From assembly GCF_037975245.1 (NCBI RefSeq), contig NC_092565.1, forward strand, positions 3,772,499-3,836,498: 64,000 nucleotides of DNA, written 5' to 3'. Position 1 is the first letter of the stretch. The number at the start of each line of letters is the position of its first letter. The notes beneath the pieces were generated by a model. That model was not told the DNA's origin. It searched no databases and was given only the letters and a program-made list of their open reading frames with translations. Below are positions 15,101-24,448 of the stretch, in pieces. The translations under genes and the position numbers were made by a program. Origin of the DNA: Apostichopus japonicus (Eukaryota; Echinodermata; Holothuroidea; Aspidochirotida; Stichopodidae).

Positions 15101-17706
15101 AACACACATGCATGGTTCCTGCACAGTCTGGTAAAAGCAGGGGAATAGTAAAACCTCTTTCCTTGGTCTTTAAAGTCCACAAATTATGCAGTTTCGTCTG
15201 AAATAGTGATGATGACAAATCCTATTTTGAACTCATCTTCTTAGATGTGACATGAAGTTTTGCGAAGCAAGGTTTGTTACAGGAGTGATATAAAGTTAAT
15301 GACATTATAATCAAACTATGGTAAAAAATGATGGTCGTATGACATGTCATATGTTTGGTGTTCATGGCTCTTCTGAAATTGCCCCCTCACCAAATACTCA
15401 TGTAGATGTTAGGCTTATTATAGTTAGCCTAACATTAGTTCATCATTAGTGTGTATAGGCTTCATGGCAAACCAAATTCAGGTAAAGACATATTTTGGTT
15501 TTGAAAAAGTCCAGAATTTTATTTGTTTAAAAGTATTTAAACTAATCAAATTCAAATCAAATGTGTGGGAACATCATTTTCCTTTGCCAAGACTGTCAAC
15601 TACACTAAATGCATTTTGCTCCGAAACAAGTTTCTTGTATCCAGACTTTATATCAATTTATCCCACTGCATCAAAACTTTCTGTAAAATTTGGGAGTTTT
15701 CTTTAATTTTTTTAAATCTTTTCTATTGCATTCCTTTTCTCATAGTTGCAGATCCATGTTTAACTAGCCCTTGCCGTAATGGTGGTCAGTGCATGACCTT
15801 TGGCCTTTACTTTGTCTGCCTGTGTCAGAGACCATTCGGAGGAGAAACTTGTGAATTATTGGCAGGTATGATGGATGATCTATGATGCTGAGTATTTCCA
15901 ATAACTTTTATGTAAAACAGGATGGTGACTACTCAAGTAATGAATTTTGTTGTTGTTGACATAAGAGTCACTTTTCTTTTGCTTACAATTGTGTAACATT
16001 GTGAGGCACTTTATCAACTCACTGGATTATGTTCCCCATCGATTCATCAAGAGAGACAACCTAACGTTAACCAAATGCTATCAAAACTCTAAAGTTGCTT
16101 GCCTCCATCTGGCATGTGTTATACCTTGCCAGATGCAAAATGAATCCATATGCGATGGTGATGGCCTGCATCTGTGTGTGTGTGTTTGTAAATGCTTGTA
16201 AATGCAATAAATCAAGAAATATATGGTGGGTGAACTTCATATTTGGTATAAAGATGTACATATTGTTTTGTGTGGAGGTCAACAGGTCAAAGTCTGAAAA
16301 TATTGTAAGTACGATAACTCAAAACCAAAGGGTGGAGGAACTTCATATTTAGTATATGGATGCACCATGTTAAGTAAAAGAAAACTCATTGCTTTCTGTG
16401 GAGGTCAACAGAGGTCAGAGTCTGAAAACATTGTAAGTATGATAACTCAAACCGTAGGGTGGATGAACTTCAAATTTAGTTTATGGATGCACCATGTTAA
16501 GTAATAGAAAACTCATTGCTTTCTGTCGAGGTCAACAGAGGTCAAAGTCTGAAAACATTGTAAGTATGATAACTCAAAACCGTAGGGTGGATGAACTTCA
16601 TATTTAGTATATGGATGCACCATGTTAAGTAAAAGAAAACTCATTTCTTTCTGTTGAGGTCAACAGAGGTCAAAGTCTGAAAACATTGTATCCACATTAA
16701 CTCACAAAGTAGAACTTGGATGAACTCCATATGAAGTGCATGGATGTAATTACTTTATAATGAGTAGAAGAACCCTACTGCTTTCTGTGGTCTATAGGTC
16801 ACTTGAGGTCAAATTCCAAAAACCTTATAAATACAATAACTCAAAAACTGTTTGGTGGATGAATGTCATATTTAGTATGTGGATCCACCATATGGTGTAG
16901 AAGACACTCATTGCTTCCTGTTGAGGTCAAATGTCATTTGTGGTCAACAGAGGTCAATGTCCAAAATCTTGTAAACACAACTCACAAAGAAGAGGTTAGA
17001 TGAACTCTGTATTTAGTACATGGATGCACCTTATTGAGCAGGAGAACCATATTGGTCAAAGTTTGAACACTAAGCTTGTAAGCACGATAACTTCAACAAT
17101 GAAGCTAGTCACCTTAATTAGCAAGGGTCAAGTTGTCTGGAACTCTTTTCTGATGTTCTGTTACTTGACTTTAGGACACATTTTCCTCAGTTACTTTTAT
17201 CAACCAGGTGATTCCATATATAAACGTATAAGGCAAGGAATCACAAAGCCTCCTGGCTCTCTGGTTTGTGTTTGACATTGATACCCATTTGTACTAAAGG
17301 TGGTTCACCTCTAAGACCTGCTGATCCAGTACAGAAGCACAGGGTGCCATGATCACTCCACAGAGGCTTAAAGTTGATCAAATATGCAACAATCACAATC
17401 AAAAGATATCAGACGTTGTTCTGTTGCCGTTCCTCTTGTTTAGGTGACACCACTCCTCCCACTTTCCTCAACTGTCCAGCGGCTCCCATCGTCGTAAGGA
17501 CCAATGAAGGCCAGGCCGCGGTCACTTGGGAGGAGCTAAGATTTGAAGATGATTCCCAGTTACCTGTGAGGGTCACCTCTGCCAACACTACTCCTGGAGC
17601 CGTGTACCCTGTGGGCACATCGTTCAGGGCCATCATCAACGTTGAAGATGTGTTTGGCAACACGGAAGTCTGCTCTTTCTTGATTCAGGTTTTACCGAAC
17701 AATTGA
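1..17706 (+). CDS. HYR/EGF modular extracellular protein gene, 5' end outside window (joined exons listed below)
   Basis: The spliced exons encode, in order, HYR1 (partial), HYR2, HYR3, HYR4, a divergent HYR5, EGF1-EGF10 and HYR6, then a TGA stop at 17704-17706. HYR modules are immunoglobulin-like folds found in hyalin and in SVEP1-type adhesion proteins; EGF modules are extracellular disulfide-bonded folds. The product should therefore be secreted or the ectodomain of a surface protein acting in matrix adhesion or recognition; that role is inferred from the modules. All internal exons begin and end in phase 1 with canonical GT/AG borders. The signal peptide and earlier exons lie off the left edge. 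Whether the gene ends at 17706 or is alternatively joined to the membrane exons from 24938 cannot be settled here. Similar module mixes occur in hyalin-like, fibropellin-like and SVEP1-like proteins, so I assign no symbol. Confidence 0.8.
481..726 (+). CDS. HYR2 exon
   Basis: The acceptor is TTCACAG at 480 and the donor GGTATG at 727. The 246-bp exon is class 1-1. It holds the two HYR cysteines (VVNCPGDI near the start, SCSFTVTVTV at the end) and the DWEDLIVTGDNV and NYPVGT blocks. Confidence 0.9.
727..1754 (+). other. Intron with degenerate repeat
   Basis: No exon seen. Bases about 960-1190 hold roughly two diverged units of a ~130-bp repeat (motifs such as GAACTTCATAC and GGTGGAGGTCA) that also forms the array at 16215-17060. 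The rest is AT-rich and unremarkable. Confidence 0.55.
1755..2000 (+). CDS. HYR3 exon
   Basis: The acceptor is GTTCACAG at 1754 and the donor CGGTTAGT. It is again 246 bp and class 1-1. The protein starts AEIPLPMVENCPAD and ends TSCSFTVTVTT. It is the most GC-rich and divergent of HYR2-HYR4, with TGQDV replacing TGDNV. Confidence 0.88.
2376..2636 (+). mobile_element. tRNA-derived SINE, family A
   Basis: An intact pol III A box (TAGTCTAGTGG, 2384-2394) and B box (GGTTCGATTCC, 2427-2437) head a ~260-bp element that ends in a (TACA)n tail. The body recurs as a 3' fragment at 18037-18137 and as a diverged reverse copy at 45571-45800. Too much non-tRNA body follows for a functional tRNA gene. Confidence 0.8.
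2989..3234 (+). CDS. HYR4 exon
   Basis: The acceptor is CTTGCAG at 2988 and the donor GGTATGT at 3235. This is the third 246-bp class 1-1 HYR exon. The protein contains SPAPMVVNCPVDI, LDWEDLMVTGDNV and VCSFTVTVTV. It is closest to HYR1 and HYR2, consistent with tandem exon duplication. Confidence 0.9.
4080..4255. repeat. ~31-bp tandem array, about 6 units
   Basis: Units have the form GGTATGACCACCCTGTGACA followed by CCATGACAAA and run up to 34 bp before the acceptor of the HYR5 exon. Unit lengths are 30-31 bp with few substitutions. Confidence 0.85.
4290..4526 (+). CDS. HYR5 exon (divergent)
   Basis: The acceptor is CTTCAACAG at 4289 and the donor AGGTATGT. It is 237 bp, class 1-1. The protein has GCPGDITTTV, VTWTPPTA, FFGVGVETVSYVYFEN and CQFTISVLE. 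This is a HYR fold by its two cysteines and VGxxxVxY block, but it lacks the VTGDNV segment shared by HYR1, 2 and 4. Confidence 0.82.
4527..5593 (+). other. Intron
   Basis: No exon seen. It holds an (ATA)n run near 5028-5048 followed by an AAAGCGC-containing stretch that looks like a retroposon 3' end, and C-rich or G-rich runs near 4920 and 5200. Confidence 0.4.
5594..5707 (+). CDS. EGF1 exon (7 cysteines)
   Basis: The acceptor is TTAATTCAG and the donor TGGTAAGT. It is class 1-1, 114 bp. The EGF pattern starts TPCDMSSCLNGGTC and ends CVCSGCFRGDRC. One extra cysteine (SGC) sits where most EGF modules have glycine. Confidence 0.9.
6378..6500 (+). CDS. EGF2 exon (8 cysteines)
   Basis: The acceptor is GCATTTCAG and the donor GAGTAAGT. 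It is class 1-1, 123 bp. The module starts DACSNSQCQNGGTC, has an extra GSC in the third loop, and ends CQCPPCFTGTEC with a second extra cysteine. Confidence 0.9.
   Translation, partial: WQMLAATASAKMVVHVNFTLGHVTNISASARHVLQALNVN
7111..7233 (+). CDS. EGF3 exon (8 cysteines)
   Basis: The acceptor is CACCATAAAG at 7110 and the donor AGGTAAAC at 7234. It is 123 bp, class 1-1. The module runs from DACALTQCANGAVC to CQCQGCFTGPGC with eight cysteines. It has no in-frame ATG of its own, so a simple ORF scan misses it; I identified it from the splice borders and the cysteine spacing. Confidence 0.88.
7797..7919 (+). CDS. EGF4 exon (8 cysteines)
   Basis: The acceptor is CTGTTTCAG and the donor AGGTAAGT. 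It is 123 bp, class 1-1. The module runs from LDACLNNPCQNGGIC to CECQGCISGFNC, with the extra pair DGSC and QGC. Confidence 0.9.
8535..8657 (+). CDS. EGF5 exon (8 cysteines)
   Basis: The acceptor is TCAAACAG and the donor AGGTATTC. It is 123 bp, class 1-1. The module runs from FNPCQNQPCRNGGLC to CQCSQCFTGFQC, with the extra pair NSC and SQC. Confidence 0.9.
8984..9118 (+). CDS. EGF6 exon (7 cysteines)
   Basis: The acceptor is TTTCTGCAG and the donor AGGTTTGT. It is 135 bp, class 1-1. The module has LPCNNGGTC, an extra cysteine in DGGC, then CICANGFGGPTC with the ordinary glycine. It therefore carries only the first of the two extra cysteines. Confidence 0.88.
9119..10334 (+). other. Intron with duplications
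   Basis: No exon seen. Bases about 9702-9861 hold two diverged copies of a ~98-bp unit starting TTTGTATTGGGAA. Bases 9920-9975 look like the tRNA-like head of a reverse-strand SINE (TTCGAACCAG is a complement of a B box). Bases 9980-10110 are a 36-bp array (next entry). Confidence 0.5.
9980..10110. repeat. 36-bp tandem array, about 4 units
   Basis: Units read ATCCAGCCCTTATAGTAC followed by AAACTGAACTAT with single-base changes. Confidence 0.8.
10335..10481 (+). CDS. EGF7 exon (6 cysteines)
   Basis: The module runs from TDPCVSIPCRNGASC to CICRNGYRGNNC and the donor is TGGTAAGG. The acceptor could be GTGTAG at 10334 or TCACAAG at 10349; both keep the frame, the second giving a protein five residues shorter. 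It is class 1-1. Confidence 0.87.
10921..11240 (+). mobile_element. tRNA-derived SINE, family B (tRNA-Leu-like head)
   Basis: A tRNA-like head has GGACTTAAGATCTAAGG and an exact B box GGTTCGAGTCC (10956-10966), followed by a non-tRNA body. A decayed relative with B box GGTTTGATTCC lies at about 30140-30260. Confidence 0.65.
11249..11470 (-). pseudogene. LINE retrotransposon ORF, C-terminal fragment
   Basis: The reverse strand encodes LGWTLEGRRKRGRPKTTWRR, then about 30 residues ending RIDVRDLCAFWH. This matches the well-known tail found after the reverse transcriptase in several animal LINE families (W-x-P/L-EGKRxRGRPxxTWRR). Only the last ~70 codons remain, next to a TTAAGG-type repeat at about 11236-11253 that may be its 3' tail. 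Confidence 0.75.
11471..12238 (+). other. Intron remainder
   Basis: AT-rich intron sequence ending in the acceptor TCTCTACAG. I see no exon or recognisable element. Confidence 0.4.
12239..12394 (+). CDS. EGF8 exon (6 cysteines)
   Basis: The acceptor is CTCTACAG and the donor ATGTGAGA. It is 156 bp, class 1-1. The module has CFAGFCRNGGTC, a long third loop, and CLCPTGFTGQGC. Confidence 0.88.
12395..13976 (+). other. Intron
   Basis: No exon seen. Bases 13146-13262 are a ~19-bp array with units like CATCCCTTTGTATGCAAAT. The remainder is AT-rich with T, A and G runs. Confidence 0.45.
13977..14132 (+). CDS. EGF9 exon (6 cysteines, unusual spacing)
   Basis: The acceptor is TCTCTCCAG and the donor CGGTGAGT. 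It is 156 bp, class 1-1. The module is DECGNLPVDYCGTNGFC, then a long loop, then CDCAPGFAGQFC. The first intercysteine loop is longer than in the other modules. Confidence 0.85.
14978..15130 (+). CDS. Possible non-EGF exon (uncertain)
   Basis: An open 153-bp segment has an acceptor (ATCTTTAG) and a donor (TGGTAAAA) that would also be class 1-1, so it fits between EGF9 and EGF10 without breaking the frame. The encoded 51 residues have one cysteine and match no module I know. It may be a linker exon or chance. Confidence 0.27.
15746..15865 (+). CDS. EGF10 exon (6 cysteines)
   Basis: The acceptor is TTCTCATAG and the donor AGGTATGA. It is 120 bp, class 1-1. The module runs from ADPCLTSPCRNGGQC to CLCQRPFGGETC. 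It is the last EGF module before the branch point discussed in the findings. Confidence 0.9.
16215..17060. repeat. ~125-138-bp tandem array, about 7 diverging units
   Basis: Repeated blocks GATGAACTTCATATTTAGTA, TGGATGCACCATGTTAAGTA and GAGGTCAACAGAGGTCA recur every 108-138 bp. The units at 16340-16690 are most alike and later ones are decayed. A related pair lies at 960-1190. Confidence 0.85.
17444..17706 (+). CDS. HYR6 exon with stop codon
   Basis: The acceptor is CTTGTTTAG at 17443 in phase 1. The protein is a complete HYR module (TPPTFLNCPAAPIVV, VTWEELRFEDDS, YPVGTSFRAI, VEDVFGNTEVCSFLIQV) followed by LPNN and TGA at 17704-17706. No phase-1 donor precedes the stop; CAG|GTTTTA at 17688-17694 is phase 0. 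It is therefore a terminal exon, giving a soluble C-terminus. Confidence 0.87.
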
Positions 17707-18036
17707 TCATTTGACAACAATTTGTATAGTTCCAGTTGTCTTTACGTCATTTAAATTTTTCTCTTATACACTATTATGTTTCAGAGTTAATATACAAAAG
17801 CAAAAAAACTAGATAACAGATGACTAGATACATTTCTGTACTATTATATCTCATATTAGAATGGGAATTCATAAATGCATGGATATTTTAAATTTTCTAC
17901 TTGAATACTCTTCTCTACTATTTTGGAATTGGTGAGTGACAACATTAGTACTCTTAAATTGTGAAGCTTTTAAATGCTGTCTAGGAAAGAAGAAAATTCC
18001 AGCTTTAATGCAAACTTAAGATGCACTTTACATTTA

Positions 18037-18137
18037 CAGCTTGCGAGTCTATAAGCCTCCATGGCTTCCTTGGCGAGTTCCTGCTTGCGGGAAGATCACA
18101 TATACATACATACATACATATATACATACATACATAC
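18037..18137 (+). mobile_element. SINE family A, 3' fragment
   Basis: It matches the last ~100 bp of the element at 2376-2636 (CAGCTTGCGAGTCTATAAGC through the TACA tail) with about two differences. The tRNA head is missing. Confidence 0.8.
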
Positions 18138-18423
18138 ATTGGGGAAAAATTTAAATCTTTCTGATATAACTGCTTAATGTTCTCATGTCTTTGGTTACTC
18201 CCTCATTGTGACTAATTAACGAGTTGTTAATTGAATAGCAGGTTTTCTACACAGTGCAGGGCAGTCAATATGAGAGGGAGACCTGGGGTTAATAAGGGGG
18301 CTTTTAAAAATTTTAATAAATAATAGTGTATTCTGGTTTTATCGTGATGTACTTACAATGAGCACTCCGAAAGAGGGGCCTGGTGACATAAATGTCCCCA
18401 GGACCTTTATTATTGAAGTAATA

Positions 18424-18566
18424 ATTGAAAAGATTCCAAATTTGAGTTAAAAATGTTGTAATGGAAGCCACGCGATGTGTAAGTTTTAATCCCTAAGCCC
18501 TTGTTTGATTCTCCTACATTTGTGGTCGCTTTAGCCTCTTAAAAATAACTGCTGATTATTATTATT
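18424..18566 (+). mobile_element. SINE family C, 3' fragment
   Basis: It matches the body of the element at 34163-34461 (ATTGAAAAGATTCCAAATTT to CTGCTGATTATTATT) with moderate divergence. The 5' tRNA-like part is missing. Confidence 0.75.
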
Positions 18567-21500
18567 ACCTCCAGTTACAGTTTTTAATGTACTTTATATA
18601 CACAATGGAAAGTGCACCATGAAAGAAATGTAATTTGACTTTTTTTCTCAACATTTCCAGCTTGAATAAACAGAATTATGATTTCATCGTCATTGGAGAT
18701 GCATTTTGTTTTCTTTCATATCTCTTTTCCAATTTATTTTATTTTTATTTTTATTTTTATTTTTGTTTTTTATTCTTTATTTATTTATTTATTTTTCCAA
18801 CTTTCATGTGAAACAGCACGAGCATAACATCATTTTACTAAAAGTATTCCTTTGTACAACATATACACACCTACACACATGATTGATTTCGAGCTGGGTG
18901 TCACCTGAGGTTTTCAAATGGAAATGGGAGGGGTGCATGTATGTATGTCATGGAAAAATGTAAGGTCACACTGAAGTTAAAAGTGCAAGTATAGTCAAAT
19001 CACACAATTAAAAAAGTCTGAAGAAATTTTGTAAGTTTCACCAAATCAAATTTGTGACTTACAAGGGGTGTAATTAAGTTTACTACCGAATGGTCATAGC
19101 CCCCTGCCCCTCCCCCCCCCTCTTCTCCTTCCCCTTTACACACTACTGACTGTATGATAAAACTATAGAAGATAAGTGATACTTTTTACTGTTTTGTCAT
19201 TTCTGTATAGATTTCTCTCTCACTATGGCAAAAAATGCACTGCACCTTTTCAAATTTTGAAAATTGCCTTGGGCCCTCTATAAAAGCTAGCTGAGAGTTC
19301 AAAACACCCTACATATGTTGTCGGCTTCAACGATCTTGGCCTGGGCGATATTCCTGTAACTTAAAATAACCACATAAGGTGTAGGAACACATGCCCCCCC
19401 CCCCTCACTTCCCCAGGAAGTTTAGAAAAAGTTGCACACGCCACTGGAAATGGTATCAACACCATTGCTTAGCGCCACCCCAGTAGAATACTTGTTAGTA
19501 AAAGCATGTAAGACTAGCGGTGGATTGTAAATGATCATCGATTGATGACCACAAAATACAGTGAAAGATGACTTGACAAATTTAAATCAAACATGTTTAT
19601 TTTCGTTTTCAGGCAGGTTGCTAAACTGTTTAACCATGAAATAGGGTAATACTTCTTTGCCTTTTATACATACATCACAAACTCTTCCGATAGCCTAGGT
19701 TTGCGTCCAACTTGACACCACACAATTAGAAAATACCTGCAATTTGCATTTTGCATTGTAAGTTTGGCACCGGACTGCGTTGTACGTGGTTTTACTGTTT
19801 GCATTACTACGTATAGCACATGTGACAAGGAAAGAAGACGCATCGCAGAATCATATTCTACCGTATGCACATCTGTACAACCTAACTTTGTACGTTCAGT
19901 CGATACAAAATGAAAGGCAGGCAACACGACCAGCTCAGGAGTCACGAATCCCATTATTGTGATGGAACTAGTATTTAAGAGCACAATTGTACACCCAGTG
20001 TCTCAATAATTTGATGGCATTTCAGAGTATACTTTTCAAACGTGGCTTCGAACTGATTGTCGTCCTCTGTAAGTATATTCAATCAACTTTGTGGTCTACT
20101 CAACCGGTCTGTGGTCTGACTAGTAAAATCAAACGCAAAGGCTGATTACTCAATACTGTATGTGTTGGGTAACTCTAGTCAACCTAGATAAGCCCATATA
20201 ACTATATAAGGAAGATACAGTATAGTAAAGGCTTCATAATTGACGCACCCCCGTAATTGACGCACCTTCGATTATTACTAGCAACGATACAGCAGGCCAC
20301 CTAAACTTTTTGCAGTCAAGCAGAATGACATATTTCATGAGTTTGAATCCATTTCAGCTATTTGCTGACCAAATTGTGGTATTTTTTTAAGCTTTTAACA
20401 CCCTCCCACCAGTTTTGCACATTTTTTGGTCATTTGGAAATCTTACTCCCTAAAAATAACCAACATTACCTCAATATGATAACACTGCTCTCTGGAACCT
20501 GACCAGTCTGAGCTTAGAGGCTCAGAGCATAGCAAACAGCATCATAAGTCAATGGATGTATACTAAGGCCTACACTACAGTTAGCTTTACAACGAATGTG
20601 TCAATTTAGGGGTATGAAAGAACTTGACACGGCAGACATTTTGTGGTCAAATTCTGCTCAATTGTACGGTGCAGAAGAACAGAACCTTAAATATTTTGAG
20701 ATCATAACATTTCTGAGGAACTACACATATGAAAAAAACATTCAGTCGAGTGATTTGGACTTTTCCTTGATAGATACAGTTAATCAAATCCTTAAGTGCG
20801 TCAATTATGAGCCCACCATGCTACTATACAAGTACAACTTAACGTCATGTAAGACGTAGGCCTTAGTTGCCCGGCGTGGTTAAGTAGAAAACACCCCCAC
20901 TGTCGGAAAACATAGTTCTCAAAACGAGGTGGCTCAGTCGCAGTGAAACAATTTTTCCTTGCTTTTACTCTGAGAATGACACATCATCACCGTTTTTAGC
21001 AAACGACCTAGTCCACTGACCTTCCCGGTGTGGAGGTGCAATCGTGGTGGTGATACAGCATATTTTGATCATTTTAATGTTGGCTGCATTGTAGGGAGAT
21101 TATTTCATAAAAATGTTAAGTGCACTCCACTTAACCTCCATCTAGATGTTGAGGTGTGCAGTCGCATTTGCGGTGGGTTTCGAACAGGTTCTTCAGTTAA
21201 AGGCATTGAAGACTCGCCGCATGCCGCGCTCTTAGAAAGTTAACTTTCCGTTGCTTGCAAGTGAAGTTTTCTGCTTGTCACTACAAAATGCAGACAGTAA
21301 TGAAATGTGATACCTTGTTATCTTTAGCTGGACCTGAGATGTCCATCGCTGTATCGTTTGTACTGTGCTGTGGGTATCTACTGCAGCTGTATGTACTGAC
21401 TGTACACTAGTGTCTAATTACCGAAGGTAGCAAGCTGGGTGCATTTTCTGGGATCGATGGTGGTGTCTAACACTTCTGTTACACCTCATTCCAAACTAGG

Positions 21501-23053
21501 TCAGATTAGGGTCCGACATTAGACGTTTCTTTTTGCGCAAGTCTTCACACCCTTTAAGTTACAAATATCATTTATGCATCAATAAAAAGGTAGAAAGACC
21601 CTTCATATTAAACAGGGATTTTTCTAAACTGTGTCGACTATAAAGATGTCCGTAACATTACCTTAGTACTCAAAAATATCCAGAATGTTTTGGTTTATCG
21701 CTAAAACAGATTAGTATGTAATGAGCTGTCGCAGAAAATAACGCTGATTCAGTGTAGGCCTATGTAGACAAGTTTTGAAATTAAATGATATGTAGTTAAG
21801 TCTTGAACTTTGGCTTAAACTTTTTTTTCTCCCTGTTGGCCCTTCCAACTGTATGCATAGATGCTGCATAGTTTATTGTCAAAGAAGTATCAAACCATGC
21901 CTCTGTCAGAATTATAGATGTAACCTGGTGCCTCTAAATTTTACTTTATTCTTGTTTGTATAATAGTACTGTATGGGTATTAGATACCAAGTAAACCCTG
22001 AAATACATGTGTTCAAATGCATGTCAATTGCACTGAAATTGTAACTGGACAGTCCTTTAAGGAAGGATCAACCCCAACTACCATCTTTGGTTAATATGAG
22101 TTAAAAATGGCTAAAGTTGATGTTGTACATATTCACCAAAGTCTATAGACACATATCTCACCAGGCAACACTGTACTTCTTGGTCATTCTTGGTTATTTA
22201 GCTGCATTTTTGTTGACAACAAAATTTGCTGTTTGGACAACTAAATAGGTAAGCCCTGGTTGCTGGAGAGACAACCAGAAAAAAATCTTCAATCTTTTGC
22301 CCTGAGCAAGACATTTGAAAGTGAAAGGACATAGGTTACAATACTTCTAAGACAGTATGTGTTCAGAAACCTGTGTATGGGGCTCTTCATTTGTTATCCT
22401 TGATGAGAGAATTCATTGAGTTTCGTCATTCGTAAGTGTTAGGTCATAGTCTATAAATATGTCTGACAGGTTACTATACCGTGAAGGACCAACAGTGGTG
22501 TTGTGTTTGTTGCAATTTGTCATGTGCTTCTACTCTGTAGTTAGTAAACACTTAACAATCTAGCTTGCTGCTCTGCATATCTGAAACTTCTTAATTGGTT
22601 AATCTTTGATTTGGTAATTAGAGGTATTTGTAAACAATCTTTTGTCTCAAAGGTCGTGTTATTTACAGCTACAAGGAGGTTAACAAATCTTTTGATTATA
22701 TATGTAAACAAAGTCTGAAATGAAACATAGTTTATAACCCTTGGGTCTGTTGACTCAACGTGTTGAGTCTGCTTTAAGGTTAAATCTACAATATAGTGTT
22801 ACAATTTGGTCATAGTGTATATATATGATCACCTCATCTTTTAATACAGAATGGCTTGTTATAATGGTAAAGCTTGATTCAGTTGTATGTCCATACAGTA
22901 CATGGTGAAACAAGCAAATTGGATACTGTACATATATGGGATGGATACACTCTCAGTGTGTCTATCGTCTTTTGGTTAAGTTTTCTGAATAATGACTTGT
23001 TACTGCTAATTGGTTGTTACACAGGGTACAATAGTTTGACACTGTATCCAGTA

Positions 23054-24080
23054 TGGAACGCCAAAAGCGCAACGCATTTCGTTGCCTCGATCGATTTCGC
23101 CTCCTTCTATTTCATTGCCTCCCTTTATTTCGTTGCCTCTATTTGGATGCCTCGTTCTATTTTGCTGCCTCCTTTTATTTCGTTGCCTCCTTTTATTTCG
23201 TTGCCTCCTTTTATTTCGTTGCCTCCTTTCATTTCGTTGCCTCCTTTCATTTCGTTGCCTCCATTGGTTTCGTTGCCTCCTTCTACTTTGCTGCCTCCAT
23301 TGATTTCGTTGCCTCCTTCTATTTCGTTGCCTCCTTCGATTTCGTTGCCTCCTTCTATTTTGCTGCCTCCACCTATTTCGTTGCCTCGTTCTACATCGTT
23401 GCCTCGTTCGATTTCGTTGCCTCGATTGAATTCGCCTGGTTATGTTAATTAGGTATTGCAAGCATGCATTGGTGGGCGGAGCTTGTTTCTCCTTCGGTCG
23501 CGACCGGCCGGTTAACGCGAACGTTACCTGGTCGATCACAGTGCCTAGCACGTACTGAGCAGCCTAGCGTGCCTAGCACTGAGCAGCCTCTCTGGTCAAC
23601 TAGCTAGCTTAGTTAAGTGACGGCAAAATAGAACAAAACAACGAAATCAAAGGAGGCAACAAATTAGAACCAGGCAACGAAATCAAAGGAGGCAACGAAA
23701 TCAAAGGAGACGACGAATTAGAAGGAGGCGACGAAATCGAAGGAGTCAACGAAATCAAACGAGGCAACAAAACCAAAGGAGGCAACGAAATAGAACGAAG
23801 AAGCGAAATCGAAGGAGGCAATGAATTAGAACGAGGCAACGAAATAGAAGGAGACAATAAAATCAAAGGAAACAACGAAATAGAACGAGGCAGCAAAGTA
23901 GAAGGAGACAACGAAATAGAACGAGGCAGCAAAATAGAAGGAGACAACGAAATAGAACGAAGCAACGAAATAGAAGGAGGAAACAAAATCAAAGGAGGCA
24001 ACGAAATAAAGGGAGGCAACGAAATAGAAGGAGGCGAAATCGATCGAGGCAACGAAATGCGTTGCGCTTTTGGCGTTCCA
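23054..24080. mobile_element. Foldback DNA element with tandem-repeat inverted arms
   Basis: The left arm (about 23054-23440) and right arm (about 23640-24080) are reverse complements. The outer 60 bp begin TGGAACGCCAAAAGCGCAAC and are nearly perfect; the inner parts are degenerate 18-bp units of the type TATTTCGTTGCCTCCTTT. The ~200-bp centre is GC-rich and unrelated. No transposase is present. Flanks give TA on both sides. If the ends are taken as TATGG...CCATA, the flanking octamers are GTATCCAG and TAATCCAG, which look like a mutated 8-bp target duplication. The architecture resembles the sea urchin TU foldback family. Long open frames inside it come from the 18-bp periodicity. Confidence 0.8.
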
Positions 24081-24282
24081 TATAATCCAGAGCCACACTG
24101 TCTCACTTGCCTCTTAGTAACCCTCTCTCTCCACCCCTCACACCCACTCTCTCACCCTCATTCTTACCCTCTCTCAAGTCAGTATGTATAATTGACAGTT
24201 AACATAAAATTATCAGTTTAGAACAAAAGTATTGGCATCTCTGTTGCATACTGTAATGAATCACAAAAACTACTGTTAATAT

Positions 24283-24448
24283 GGGGTTAATCAACGGTCT
24301 AGCGTGCGTTACTCACAGGATTAATGCACGATCGGGGGATAATGCAAGCGATGCACGAGGGCTCTGCCCTCGTGCATCCAGCGATAGCATTAACACCCGG
24401 AGTGCATTAATCATGTGAGTAACGCACGCTAGACCGTTGATTAACCCC
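24283..24448. mobile_element. 166-bp near-perfect palindrome (MITE-like)
   Basis: Outer arms of 47 bp begin GGGGTTAATCAACGGTCTAG and match their reverse complement with one mismatch. The centre is a second hairpin, GATGCACGAGGGC with its complement. The motif GTGCGTTACTCACAGGATTA recurs once more at about 24556-24575, outside the hairpin. It has no coding capacity. Confidence 0.8.

Noticed and set aside
20596-20859. 87-codon open frame as an exon or small gene
   Set aside because: No recognisable domain, no splice borders matching the neighbouring phases, and it is the length expected by chance in AT-rich DNA.
22874-23551. Overlapping 192-codon (+) and 181-codon (-) open frames, with similar ones at 23609-24106
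   Set aside because: They consist only of 18-bp repeat translations inside the foldback arms; both strands are open because the repeat length is a multiple of three.
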